From: Inquilinus sp. Marseille-Q2685
GTDB lineage: Bacteria; Pseudomonadota; Alphaproteobacteria; DSM-16000; Inquilinaceae
NCBI RefSeq assembly: GCF_916619195.1
Contig: NZ_CAKAKL010000001.1
Coordinates: 1,364,001 to 1,428,000, forward strand
Direction of reading: 5' to 3'
Length of the DNA stretch: 64,000 nucleotides
The position numbers were made by a program, and so were the translations under genes. Each line of letters begins with the position of its first letter. Within the stretch, counting starts at the first letter, position 1. This document shows, piece by piece, positions 27,052-34,699 of this stretch. Below the pieces are notes generated by a model. That model ran no database searches. It was not told the DNA's origin and saw only the letters and a program-made list of their open reading frames with translations.

Positions 27052-27114
27052 TCCGCTTTGAGCCAGGCAAACCGGCTATCCACGGCGTCCGTGGATCACT
27101 CGGAGCAGTGTCGC

Positions 27115-27804
27115 ATGTCGCGGATCGTGCAGAAGCCGGGCTCGAAAGGCAGCCTCAAGTGGATCCAGCGGGCGGTCGGGGAACGCTGGCCCAGCCTCGA
27201 TGATCCGATCCTGGCCGGGATCCCGGGCGCCCGGTCGATCGACTGGCGGTCGCCTCTCGCGGCGGACGACTACGCGGAGTATCGAGACGAAGACTTTCTC
27301 ACGCGATTGGACATCGTCCATCTCGCCGCGGAGTTGCGCGATTTCTGGCCCAACCGCGGCCCGCAATGGGATGCACTCGGCCGAACTGATACCGGGGACC
27401 TGCTTCTCCTCGAAGCCAAATCGCATGTCGCCGAGATGTGCTCCCCTGGCACGGCCGCGGCCGCGGCTTCCAAGGAACGGATCACAGCTCGATTGAAAGA
27501 GGTTGCCGGCACACTCGGCGTCCGGAGCACAGGCGCGGCCTGGACCGATTTCTTCTACCAACTGGCCAACCGGCTCGCGCATCTCCAGTTCTTGAGAAAC
27601 CAGGGCCAGCCCGCCTATCTGGTCCTGGTGAACTTTCTCAACGACGCCGAGATGGACGGGCCAACCACTCCCGAGGCCTGGAAGGCCGCCTATGAAGTGG
27701 CATTCCACGTTATGGGGCTGCCCCAACGGCACAAGCTGAGCCGCTATGTCATCGAGGTGTTTCCCGATGTGGCCGGAGCGAAAGACGCCAGGACACCGGC
27801 ATAG
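27115..27804 (+). CDS. PD-(D/E)XK nuclease-like hypothetical protein
   Basis: A 229-residue protein I could not assign by name. It contains a nuclease-like constellation: Glu73 in a helix (LAAELRDFWP), Asp86 and Asp95, then a hydrophobic strand LLLL leading into Glu100-Ala-Lys102 (the ExK of PD-(D/E)XK folds). The rest is mixed helix/strand with a C-terminal SRYVIEVFPDV. The ATG at 27115 is preferred; a TTG at 27058 would add 19 residues. It follows parE by 63 bp on the same strand. Its 3' end overlaps the convergent racemase gene by 61 bp. Confidence 0.6.
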   Translation: MSRIVQKPGSKGSLKWIQRAVGERWPSLDDPILAGIPGARSIDWRSPLAADDYAEYRDEDFLTRLDIVHLAAELRDFWPNRGPQWDALGRTDTGDLLLLEAKSHVAEMCSPGTAAAAASKERITARLKEVAGTLGVRSTGAAWTDFFYQLANRLAHLQFLRNQGQPAYLVLVNFLNDAEMDGPTTPEAWKAAYEVAFHVMGLPQRHKLSRYVIEVFPDVAGAKDARTPA

Positions 27805-28502
27805 GGCTTCGGCCGCGGCGGGGCGTAGCCGCCGGTCTTGGCGGTGCGCAGGCCGAGCCGGGCCAGACCCTCGACCAGCGTGACCGCGGCGGCGACGCCG
27901 TCGACCACCGGCACGCCGTGGCGGGCCGACAGCCGCGCCGCCAAGTCGGCCATGCCGGCGCAGCCCAGCACGATCGCCTCGGCCCGATCGAGTTCAAGCG
28001 CCGCCGCGATCTCGGCCGAGATCCGCTGCTCGGCATCCGAGCCCGGGCGCTCCAGGTCCAGCACCGGGATCTCCGCCGCCCGCACCCGGGTGCAGCGGGC
28101 AGCAAGGCCGTACCGTTGGAGATTGGCCTCGATCACCGGGATCGAGCGCGCCAGCGTGGTCACCACCGAGAAGCGGCCGGCCAGCAGCGAGGCGACATGG
28201 AAGCCGGCCTCGCCGATGCCGACCACCGGCGCCATGGCGAGGCTGCGGGCGGCGTCGAGCCCGGTGTCGTCGAAGCAGGCGATGACGTGCCCCGCGACTC
28301 CGCGCGCCTCGCCGCGGGCGATCTCCTGCAGCAGGCCGGGCACGGCCAGGGCGCCGTCGACCCAGCCCTCGATCGAGGCCGGCCCCATCTCCGGATTCAC
28401 CGCGGTGACGCGCGTGCCCGGCACCGCGGCGGCCGCGGCGGCGGCCCCGATCTTGGCGGTCATGCCGGCCGTGGTGTTCGGGTTGACGACGAGGATTTCC
28501 AT
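27744..28502 (-). CDS. Asp/Glu/hydantoin racemase family protein
   Basis: A 252-residue cytosolic racemase-fold protein. It begins EILVVNPNTTAGMT, the family hallmark, and has the two catalytic cysteines C76 (HVIACFDDTGLD) and C181 (VLGCAGMADLA). Members racemise aspartate, glutamate, hydantoins or allantoin. It lies downstream of the PotABCD-type importer, on the same strand after a repeat, so the transporter may import its substrate. The last ~14 residues after GVLASFAPATSG are encoded in the 61 bp that overlap the convergent gene, so the 3' end may have been reshaped by insertion of the parDE segment. Confidence 0.87.
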   Translation of the reverse strand: MEILVVNPNTTAGMTAKIGAAAAAAAVPGTRVTAVNPEMGPASIEGWVDGALAVPGLLQEIARGEARGVAGHVIACFDDTGLDAARSLAMAPVVGIGEAGFHVASLLAGRFSVVTTLARSIPVIEANLQRYGLAARCTRVRAAEIPVLDLERPGSDAEQRISAEIAAALELDRAEAIVLGCAGMADLAARLSARHGVPVVDGVAAAVTLVEGLARLGLRTAKTGGYAPPRPKPYAGVLASFAPATSGNTSMT

Positions 28503-28545
28503 GGGTCAGGCCGCAGCGCGTGTGGGAGCGGCAACCTTCCCGACC

Positions 28546-28625
28546 TTGTCATGCCCGGGCTTGACCCGGGCATCCAGAGAGCGTCGAGACCTTCTGGATT
28601 GCCGGGTCAAGCCCGGCAATGACAA
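28546..28625. repeat. Palindromic intergenic repeat (GTCATGCCCGGGCTTGACCC type)
   Basis: A long imperfect inverted repeat: the left arm at 28546-28578 begins TTGTCATGCCCGGGCTTGAC and the right arm at 28593-28625 ends AAGCCCGGCAATGACAA. Each arm is itself palindromic (CCCGGGCTTGACCCGGG). Elements of this exact look are widely dispersed in alphaproteobacteria. It separates the racemase gene from the permease gene. Confidence 0.8.
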
Positions 28626-28654
28626 TGAGAGAAAGCCGGTCTTCTGCATCATCC

Positions 28655-29557
28655 TCACACCAGCCCCTGGCCGGCGTCGGAGGCGTGGCGGCCGCGGCGG
28701 CGGCGCAAGAGCGCGATCAGGCCGAGCGCGGTCAGCACCACCGCCAGCGACACCGCCGTGGTCACCGTGCCGAGGGCGTAGATCTCCGGCGTCGTCACCG
28801 TGGTGGTCAGGCCCTGCAGCTCCAGCGGCAGCGTGTTCTGCTCGCCGATCGCCTGGGAGGACCGGGCGATTTCGTCCCAGGACAAGGTGAAGCCGAACAG
28901 CCCGACTCCGACCACGCTGGCGCCGATGATCGGCAGCACGACGTGGCGGAAGCTCTGCCAGGATGAAGCCCCCAGATCCCGCGCGGCCTCCTCGTAGCGG
29001 CGGTCGAAGCGGTTGAAGACCGCGAACATGATCAGGAGGCCGAAGGGCATGGTCCAGGTCAGATGCGCGCCGAGGCCGGAGCGGAACAGCCCCATCGCGG
29101 TGGTGAACTCGTCGTTGATCCAGGCGATGTCCCAGCTCTCGCCCAGGCTCTTGATCGCCTCGTCGAGCAGCCGGAACTCCAGCGCGATGCCGAGCGAGAC
29201 CACGATCGACGGCATGATCAGGCTGGCGATGGCGGTGTAGAACAGCGCCGACTGGCCCGGGAAGCGCCGGCGGAAGGCCAGGCCCGCCGAGACCGAGAAG
29301 GCCATGGTCAGCACCATGACCACCAGGCCGAGCTTGAGCGAGCGCCAGAAGGCGGCGCCGATGTCGACCACCCCCATCCCGTCCCACAGTCTGCTGAACC
29401 AGTAGGTCGAGACGCCGTTCATCGGGAAGGTCAGCCCGCCCTGCGGACCCTGGAAGGACAGCACGAAGATGGTCAGCGTCGGGCCGTAAAGGAACAGCAC
29501 GAACAGGCCGAACACGGCGGCCAGCACGTAGAAGGAGAGAGGACGGCCTTCGCGCAT
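28655..29557 (-). CDS. ABC transporter permease, PotC-like
   Basis: A 300-residue inner-membrane permease of the spermidine/putrescine type, with about six hydrophobic helices. The EAA loop reads RRYEEAARDLGASSWQSFRHVVLP near residues 190-213, and FTLSWDEIARS is typical of PotC-like subunits. Its ATG shares one base with the TGA of the PotB-like gene. The C-terminus ends in a basic tail, RRRRGRHAS. Substrate class: polyamine or a related cation or amino-acid derivative. Confidence 0.9.
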   Translation of the reverse strand: MREGRPLSFYVLAAVFGLFVLFLYGPTLTIFVLSFQGPQGGLTFPMNGVSTYWFSRLWDGMGVVDIGAAFWRSLKLGLVVMVLTMAFSVSAGLAFRRRFPGQSALFYTAIASLIMPSIVVSLGIALEFRLLDEAIKSLGESWDIAWINDEFTTAMGLFRSGLGAHLTWTMPFGLLIMFAVFNRFDRRYEEAARDLGASSWQSFRHVVLPIIGASVVGVGLFGFTLSWDEIARSSQAIGEQNTLPLELQGLTTTVTTPEIYALGTVTTAVSLAVVLTALGLIALLRRRRGRHASDAGQGLV

Positions 29558-30489
29558 CACAGTTCCTTGCGGATGTCGACCAGCCGGGTCAGGGCGACGA
29601 TGATCATGATGACGACAGCCAGCAGGATCACGGCGTTGGCCGCCGCAGCCGGGAACTGCAGGTAGCTGAGCTGGACCTGGATCACCTTGCCGACCGAGGC
29701 GATCTGCTGGCCGCCCATGACGCCGACGGTGACGAAGTCGCCCATCACGATGGTGACGACGAAGATCGAGCCGATGACGATGCCGGGCTTGCACAGCGGC
29801 ACGATCACGTTCCACAGGATCTGCCAGCCGCTGGCCCCGGCGTCGGTCGCGGCCTCGATCAGCGACCGGTCGATGCGCAGCATCGAGTTCAGGATCGGCA
29901 CGATCATGAACACGGTGAACAGATGGACGAAGGCCAGCACCACCGAGAATTCGGAATAGAGCAGCCCGTCGATCGGCCGGTCGATCAGGCCGAGGCCGAT
30001 GAGCCCCTGGTTGACCAGCCCGTTGCGGCCGAGCAGCGGGATCCAGGAGATCATCCGGATCACGTTCGAGGTCCAGAACGGGATGGTGCAGAGCAGGCAC
30101 AGCACGATCTGCATCGCCGTGCTGCGCACGTGGAACACCAGGAAATAGGCGATGGTGAAGCCGAGCACGAGGGTGATGGCCCAGACCATCGCCCCGATCT
30201 TCAGGGTCGAGAGATAGGTCTTGAAGGTGGTGCACAGCTCCGGCAGCGACGTCAGGCAGCCGTCGAAGGCCTCGACATAGTTGCGGACCGTGAAGTCCGG
30301 GACGATCGAGTATTCGGTGTAGTCCCAGAAGCTGACCACCACCGTCACCGCCAGCGGCAGCACGAAGAACAGCAGGAACACCAGCATCATCGGCGCCGCC
30401 TGCAGGAACGCCGCCAGCCGGCCGGAGGATGGGGCCCGGGGCGCCGCGGCGGTGCGGGCGGGTGCGTCTTCCGCGGGGATGGCGGTCAT
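29557..30489 (-). CDS. ABC transporter permease, PotB-like
   Basis: A 310-residue permease paired with the PotC-like subunit. The first helix is MMLVFLLFFVLPLAVTVVVS, and the EAA loop is LIEAATDAGASGWQILWNVIVP. The segment IPFWTSNVIRMISWIPLLGRNG is shared with PotB and related proteins. The start MTAIPAED is chosen because the longer frame runs into the palindromic repeat at 30508-30598. One-base overlap with the next gene. Confidence 0.9.
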   Translation of the reverse strand: MTAIPAEDAPARTAAAPRAPSSGRLAAFLQAAPMMLVFLLFFVLPLAVTVVVSFWDYTEYSIVPDFTVRNYVEAFDGCLTSLPELCTTFKTYLSTLKIGAMVWAITLVLGFTIAYFLVFHVRSTAMQIVLCLLCTIPFWTSNVIRMISWIPLLGRNGLVNQGLIGLGLIDRPIDGLLYSEFSVVLAFVHLFTVFMIVPILNSMLRIDRSLIEAATDAGASGWQILWNVIVPLCKPGIVIGSIFVVTIVMGDFVTVGVMGGQQIASVGKVIQVQLSYLQFPAAAANAVILLAVVIMIIVALTRLVDIRKEL

Positions 30490-30507
30490 CGAAGGCGTCT
30501 CTCTGCG

Positions 30508-30598
30508 GCGTAGGTCGGGTTCGCCGAGGCGAACCCGACATCCAACGGCAAGGGCGATCGACGCTGTTGGGTTCGCGGACCGCGAACCCAACCTACGC
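30508..30598. repeat. Nested REP-like palindrome with two hairpins
   Basis: Outer arms GCGTAGGT (30508-30515) and ACCTACGC (30591-30598) enclose two hairpins. The first is GTCGGGTTCGCC (30514-30525) with GGCGAACCCGAC (30528-30539). The second is TTGGGTTCGCG (30567-30577) with CGCGAACCCAA (30581-30591). It lies between the binding-protein and permease genes, as in the peptide operon at 3309. It may stabilise the upstream mRNA for the abundant receptor. Confidence 0.75.
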
Positions 30599-30609
30599 GG
30601 ACGATCATG

Positions 30610-31905
30610 CTATGCGGCGATGAAGGCGTTCCACTTGCGGACCATGTAGTCGTTCTCGTCCATCACCGCGTTCCAGCAGGCGACGCCGCCCATGCGCTGG
30701 TCGTAGGAGCCGCCGTCGCGCACCGCGCCGGCCTTCTCCATCACCGTGCCGTCCGGCGCCTTGATGTCCTGGGCCGCCGGCTTGCCCTCCATCCAATAGG
30801 CCCACTCATACGGCTCCATATTGGCCTTGGCTGTCTCCAGCACCGCCGAGTAGTAGCCCTGGCGGTTGAGATAGGCGCCGGCCCAGCCGGACAGGAACCA
30901 ATTGATGAACTCGTAGGCGGCGTCGAGCTTCCGGTCCTTCAGCGTCTTCGGCAGGCCGAAGCCGGAGGCCCAGGCGCGGTAGCCCTCCTTCAGCGGCTGG
31001 AAGGTGCAGGGGATGCCCATCGAGCGCACCTTGGTCACGGCCGGCGACCACATCGACTGGATCACCGTCTCGCCCGAGGCCATCAGGTTCACGCTCTCGT
31101 TGAAATCCTGCCAGAAGGCGCGGAACTGGCCGGCCTGCTTGGCCTCGGTCAGCACCTTCATGGTCAGGTCGATCTCCTCTTTCGTCATGTTGCCCTTGTC
31201 GGCATAGGTGTGGAGGCCGGCCGACTCAACCACCATCGCCGCGTCCATGATGCCGATCGACGGGATGTTCAGGATCGAGGCCTTGCCCTTGAACTCGGGG
31301 TTCAGCAGCTCCTTCCAGCTCTCGACCGGACGGCCGATCAGGTCGGGGCGGATGCCGAGCGTGTCGGCGTTGTAGGTGGTCGGGATCAGGGTGATCCACT
31401 CGGTCGGCTCGGCGGCGAAGGTCTTGCCGTTCTTCTCGGTCAGGTAGAACACCTTCTTCGGCGCGGTGCCCTGGTCGCCGATCTTCTTGCCGTTCAGCTC
31501 GCCCTTGGTGAAGACCGGCGAGATCTGGTCGACATATTTGATCCGCTTCGCGTCCATGCCCTGCAGGTTGCCGGAGGGCAGCAGCTTCTTCAGCGAGAAG
31601 TATTCGCTGTCGACGAGATCGAAGGAGTTCGGCTGGGTGACGATGCGCTTGGTCACCTCGTCGGTCGTCACCGGCACGTATTCGATGGTGATGCCGAGAT
31701 CCTCCTTCGCCTTCCGGGCGATGTCGGCGCTCTGGTTCACCGCGGTGCCGAGATAGCGCAGCGTCACAGGCTCGGCCGCGATGATCGCCGGGAAGCCGGT
31801 GATGGCGCGGCTGCCGACCAGCGCGCCGGCCGTCGCCGCCGTGGTCTTCAGCAGGGCGCGGCGGGAGAGGCCGCGCGGGGGCTTAGTGTTCGTGGTATCC
31901 GCCAT
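30610..31905 (-). CDS. ABC transporter substrate-binding protein, PotD/PotF-like, Tat-exported
   Basis: A 431-residue periplasmic receptor. The N-terminus has a twin-arginine signal (LSRRALLKTTAATAGALVGS) rather than a plain Sec signal, cleaved near IIAAEP. The mature part, VTLRYLGTAVNQSADIARKA and later SYNTDTL-like PTTYNADTLGIRPDLI, fits the SBP_bac_8/PotD group. It is encoded 11 bp after the ATPase gene. The ligand is probably a polyamine or an amine-containing compound; not readable. Confidence 0.88.
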   Translation of the reverse strand: MADTTNTKPPRGLSRRALLKTTAATAGALVGSRAITGFPAIIAAEPVTLRYLGTAVNQSADIARKAKEDLGITIEYVPVTTDEVTKRIVTQPNSFDLVDSEYFSLKKLLPSGNLQGMDAKRIKYVDQISPVFTKGELNGKKIGDQGTAPKKVFYLTEKNGKTFAAEPTEWITLIPTTYNADTLGIRPDLIGRPVESWKELLNPEFKGKASILNIPSIGIMDAAMVVESAGLHTYADKGNMTKEEIDLTMKVLTEAKQAGQFRAFWQDFNESVNLMASGETVIQSMWSPAVTKVRSMGIPCTFQPLKEGYRAWASGFGLPKTLKDRKLDAAYEFINWFLSGWAGAYLNRQGYYSAVLETAKANMEPYEWAYWMEGKPAAQDIKAPDGTVMEKAGAVRDGGSYDQRMGGVACWNAVMDENDYMVRKWNAFIAA

Positions 31906-31916
31906 GGTGAGCCTCC

Positions 31917-32939
31917 TTAGGGTTGGGGGCGATGGTCGCCGCGCCCCGCGGCGTCGAGGGGATGGATGTCCCGGTCGGCCCAGGCGACGGCGACGCGGTC
32001 GCCCGGCGTCACCGGGTCGGCGAAGAAGTCGGCCTCGGGCAGCCAGGCCAGCATGTCGGGCGCCAGGTCGCAGGCGAAGGCGACATGGACGGTGGCGCCC
32101 TGATACTCCACCCCCTGCACCACCGCCTCGACTTGGCCCGGCGCCGGGCCGCCGCTCAGCCGCGACAGCCGCAGCCGGTCGGCGCGCAGGGTGGCCAGGC
32201 GGCCGCCGAGGGTGACGACGTTGTGGCCGCCGATGAAGCGGGCGACGAATTCGGTGGCCGGCCGGGCGAAGAGATCCTGCGGCGGGCCCGCCTGCTCGAT
32301 CCGCCCGCCCTTCATCACCACGGCGAGGTCGGCCAGCGCCATCGCCTCCTCCTGGCTGTGGGTGACGTGGATGAAGCTGATGCCGAGTTCGGCCTGCAGC
32401 CGCTTCAGCTCGGCCCGCATCTTGATGCGGAGGAAGGGGTCTAGGGCGGAGAGCGGCTCATCCAGCAGCAGGATCTGCGGCTGGGTGATCAACGCCCGGG
32501 CCAGCGCCACGCGCTGCTGCTGCCCGCCCGACAGCTGGGCCGGCAGGCGCTCGCCATAGGCCTCCATCGCCACCAGGGCCAGGAGATTCGCCGCTTTGGC
32601 CCGGCGCTCGGCCTTCGCCGCGCCGCGCATCTTCAGGCTGAAGGCGACGTTGTCGACGACCGTGAGATGCGGGAACAGGGCGTAGGACTGGAACATCATC
32701 GCCGTGCCGCGCTTGGCCGGCGGCCGGTCGGTGACGTTGGTGGCGCCTAGGATGATATCGCCGTCCGACACCGCCTCGTGCCCCGCGACCATGCGCAGGG
32801 TCGAGGTCTTGCCGCAGCCGGACGGGCCCAGCAGGCAGCAATAGGTGCCGGCCGGAATCCTCAGGTCGATGCCGTCCACGGCAACGGTGCCGCCGTAGCG
32901 CTTGGTCACCTTTACCAGCTCAAGATCTGCGCCGCGCAT
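31917..32939 (-). CDS. ABC transporter ATP-binding protein, PotA-like
   Basis: A 340-residue ATPase with Walker A GPSGCGKT, Q-loop MMFQSYALFPHL, signature LSGGQQQRVALARAL and Walker B ILLLDEPLSALD. The C-terminal ~90 residues form the TOBE regulatory domain typical of PotA/FbpC proteins. The start MRGADLEL has a GGGAGA site six bases upstream. First gene of the four-gene importer on the minus strand, divergent from the GntR-type regulator. Confidence 0.92.
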   Translation of the reverse strand: MRGADLELVKVTKRYGGTVAVDGIDLRIPAGTYCCLLGPSGCGKTSTLRMVAGHEAVSDGDIILGATNVTDRPPAKRGTAMMFQSYALFPHLTVVDNVAFSLKMRGAAKAERRAKAANLLALVAMEAYGERLPAQLSGGQQQRVALARALITQPQILLLDEPLSALDPFLRIKMRAELKRLQAELGISFIHVTHSQEEAMALADLAVVMKGGRIEQAGPPQDLFARPATEFVARFIGGHNVVTLGGRLATLRADRLRLSRLSGGPAPGQVEAVVQGVEYQGATVHVAFACDLAPDMLAWLPEADFFADPVTPGDRVAVAWADRDIHPLDAAGRGDHRPQP

Positions 32940-33070
32940 CCGCTCTCCCTTTCGGACGAGGGAGGAGCAAGCGCCGTGCCAAGCGCCGGATGGCGCGGCT
33001 TCGCCCGTGCAGAGACGCGCCGCGGGCCGGCAACCGCCTATGCTTTGGGCAACCGCATACACCCAGCCCG

Positions 33071-33110
33071 AAGATTGTGCACAATCGCGATTTCACAAGA
33101 ATACAATCTT
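33071..33110. promoter_or_regulatory. Candidate operator between importer and GntR gene
   Basis: A perfect 12-bp palindrome, ATTGTGCACAAT (33074-33085), overlaps a wider inverted repeat, AAGATTGT (33071-33078) with ACAATCTT (33103-33110). It is in the 239-bp divergent gap between the PotA-like gene (starts 32939) and the GntR-type regulator (starts 33179), upstream of both starts. FCD-type GntR regulators bind short TG/AC-rich palindromes of this kind, so it is the natural candidate site. Confidence 0.55.
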
Positions 33111-33178
33111 GAGCGTCGCCGGGCCGCATGGGATGGTGGGACGGACAAGTCGCGGCCGCGCCGCGCCGGAGCGGAAAC

Positions 33179-33904
33179 ATGGACACGATCGAGACCGTCG
33201 GCACCCTGGCCGGAAGCCGCGACATCCCCGACCGCGGCGCCCGGGCGGCGGCGATCTACCGCTCGATCCTGGACGCCATCGTCGAGCACCGGCTGCCGCC
33301 GCGCACCAAGCTGTCGGAGGACGAGATCGGCACCGCCTTCGGCGTCAGCCGCACCATCGTCCGCTCCGCCCTGCAGGCACTGGCGCATCAGCACATGGTG
33401 GTGATCGAGAAGAACCGCGGCGCCTTCGTCGCGGCGCCGTCGGTCGAGGAGGCGCGCGAGGTGTTCGAGGCCCGGCGCACGCTGGAGGCCACGATCGCCC
33501 GCCGCGCCGCGGAGCGGACGATGCCGGCCGATATCGGCCGGCTGGAGCGGCACCTGGCCGAGGAGGCGGAGGCGCTGCGCCGGGGCGACCGGCCGCGCGC
33601 CATCCAGCTTTCCGGCCTGTTCCACCTCGGCATCGCCGAGATCGCCCGGCAGCGGGTGATGGAGCGGTTCCTGCGCGAGCTGGTGTCGCGCGCCTCGCTG
33701 GTCATCGCCCTCTACGGCCGCAGCGGCGCCTCGGCCTGCGGCAACGCCGAGCACGGGGCCATCCTGCAGGCCCTGGCGCGGCACGACGCGGAGCGCGCCG
33801 GCGCCGCCATGCTGGCCCATCTGACCCATATCGAGCAGGACCTCGACCTGGCCCCGGCCGAGGCCGGACCGGTCGACCTGGCGGCCGTCCTGCGGCAGCG
33901 CTGA
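33179..33904 (+). CDS. GntR family transcriptional regulator with FCD domain
   Basis: A 241-residue regulator. The winged helix-turn-helix spans about residues 22-90 (PPRTKLSEDEIGTAFGVSRTIVRSAL) and is followed by an all-helical FCD ligand-binding domain (EARRTLEATIARRAAERT onward, with a His-rich metal or ligand site including FHLGIAE and HLTHIEQD). The start at MDTIETVG has GGAG upstream. It is divergent from the PotABCD-like importer and racemase genes, which it most likely controls in response to the imported compound or a product of it. Confidence 0.9.
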   Translation: MDTIETVGTLAGSRDIPDRGARAAAIYRSILDAIVEHRLPPRTKLSEDEIGTAFGVSRTIVRSALQALAHQHMVVIEKNRGAFVAAPSVEEAREVFEARRTLEATIARRAAERTMPADIGRLERHLAEEAEALRRGDRPRAIQLSGLFHLGIAEIARQRVMERFLRELVSRASLVIALYGRSGASACGNAEHGAILQALARHDAERAGAAMLAHLTHIEQDLDLAPAEAGPVDLAAVLRQR

Positions 33905-33922
33905 GGGGCGAGCGCCGCCGCC

Positions 33923-34531
33923 TCACTCCAGCGAGATCATCGCGGCGCGCCGGCTGATGACCTCATCCCGCGCCCTGGCCTCGGCGGCCGCCTTGGCGCG
34001 CCGGTGCTCCCGGTGCATCTCCAGCAGGTCGGCGATCCAGCCGCCCGGGCGGAAGGCCTCGATCGTGGTCGGGTGCCAGTCGTCATAGGCGGCGCCCGCC
34101 CGGTTCACCATCGACACGCCGAGCACCGTCTCGCCGGCCGCCGAGAGATAGACCTCGCCCTGACTGTCCCCGCGCGGGTCCGGATGCAGCGACCGCTCCT
34201 TGAAGGTGACGCCGTATCGCCGCCCGCGATAGGCGAAGTCGACGGCGAAATCCTTCATGTGATCCGCGACCAGGGCGAGATCGGTGAATCCGGGCGGGAC
34301 CGGCTTGCCATGGCCCGACCAGGCGGCGTAGCGGCGGACGTCCCAGACCAGCGCGCACAGCGCCTCCCCGATGCCGCTGCTCTCCATGAATTGCTGCGCC
34401 TCGGCGACCTTGGCCCGATCGGCCGCGGTGCAGGCGAGGCACGCGTCGCGCTCCTCCCGCTCGAGCTCGCCGGCCTTCTGCCGGAACTCGTCGACCAGGG
34501 ACCGCCACTTCTCCAGATGAGCGTTTCCCAT
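33923..34531 (-). CDS. Hypothetical protein divergent from dinB
   Basis: A 202-residue soluble protein I do not recognise. The N-terminal third is a charged helix with a Cys pair (RDACLACTAADR); the middle is a beta-rich stretch (FAYRGRRYGVTFKERSL, then GEVYLSAAGETVLGVSMV); the C-terminal third is a basic Ala-rich helix. A strong AAGGAGGAG site precedes the ATG. Its start lies 108 bp from the LexA box at 34639-34653, so it may share SOS control with dinB, but the box is closer to dinB. It is convergent with the GntR gene, which ends 18 bp away. Confidence 0.68.
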   Translation of the reverse strand: MGNAHLEKWRSLVDEFRQKAGELEREERDACLACTAADRAKVAEAQQFMESSGIGEALCALVWDVRRYAAWSGHGKPVPPGFTDLALVADHMKDFAVDFAYRGRRYGVTFKERSLHPDPRGDSQGEVYLSAAGETVLGVSMVNRAGAAYDDWHPTTIEAFRPGGWIADLLEMHREHRRAKAAAEARARDEVISRRAAMISLE

Positions 34532-34638
34532 CGCAGCCTCCTCCTTGGCCACATCACAGGATGGTGCGCCTATTTCGCGCAAATGCAAGGGCTTGGGCGC
34601 CGGCAATGATGCCCGCAGCTTGACAATTTCAAGCGAAT

Positions 34639-34653
34639 GTTCGCTATATGTTC
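34639..34653. promoter_or_regulatory. LexA (SOS) box, GTTC-N7-GTTC
   Basis: GTTC (34639-34642), seven bases, GTTC (34650-34653) is an exact match to the direct-repeat LexA operator of alphaproteobacteria. It lies 46 bp upstream of the dinB start proposed here and within the 168-bp divergent gap. An ATG at 34637 overlaps the box, which argues against translation starting there. Confidence 0.85.
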
Positions 34654-34699
34654 CATCCTCGGCAGATCGACTGCCATCCACCCGCTTCGGAGCCCGCAG

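Noticed and set aside
28546-28625. Possible small RNA gene or attenuator
   Set aside because: The sequence matches a dispersed palindromic repeat type and has no promoter or T-run; kept as a repeat only.
34637-34699. In-frame ATG at 34637 as the dinB start
   Set aside because: It overlaps the LexA box and has no ribosome-binding site; the GTG at 34700 fits better.
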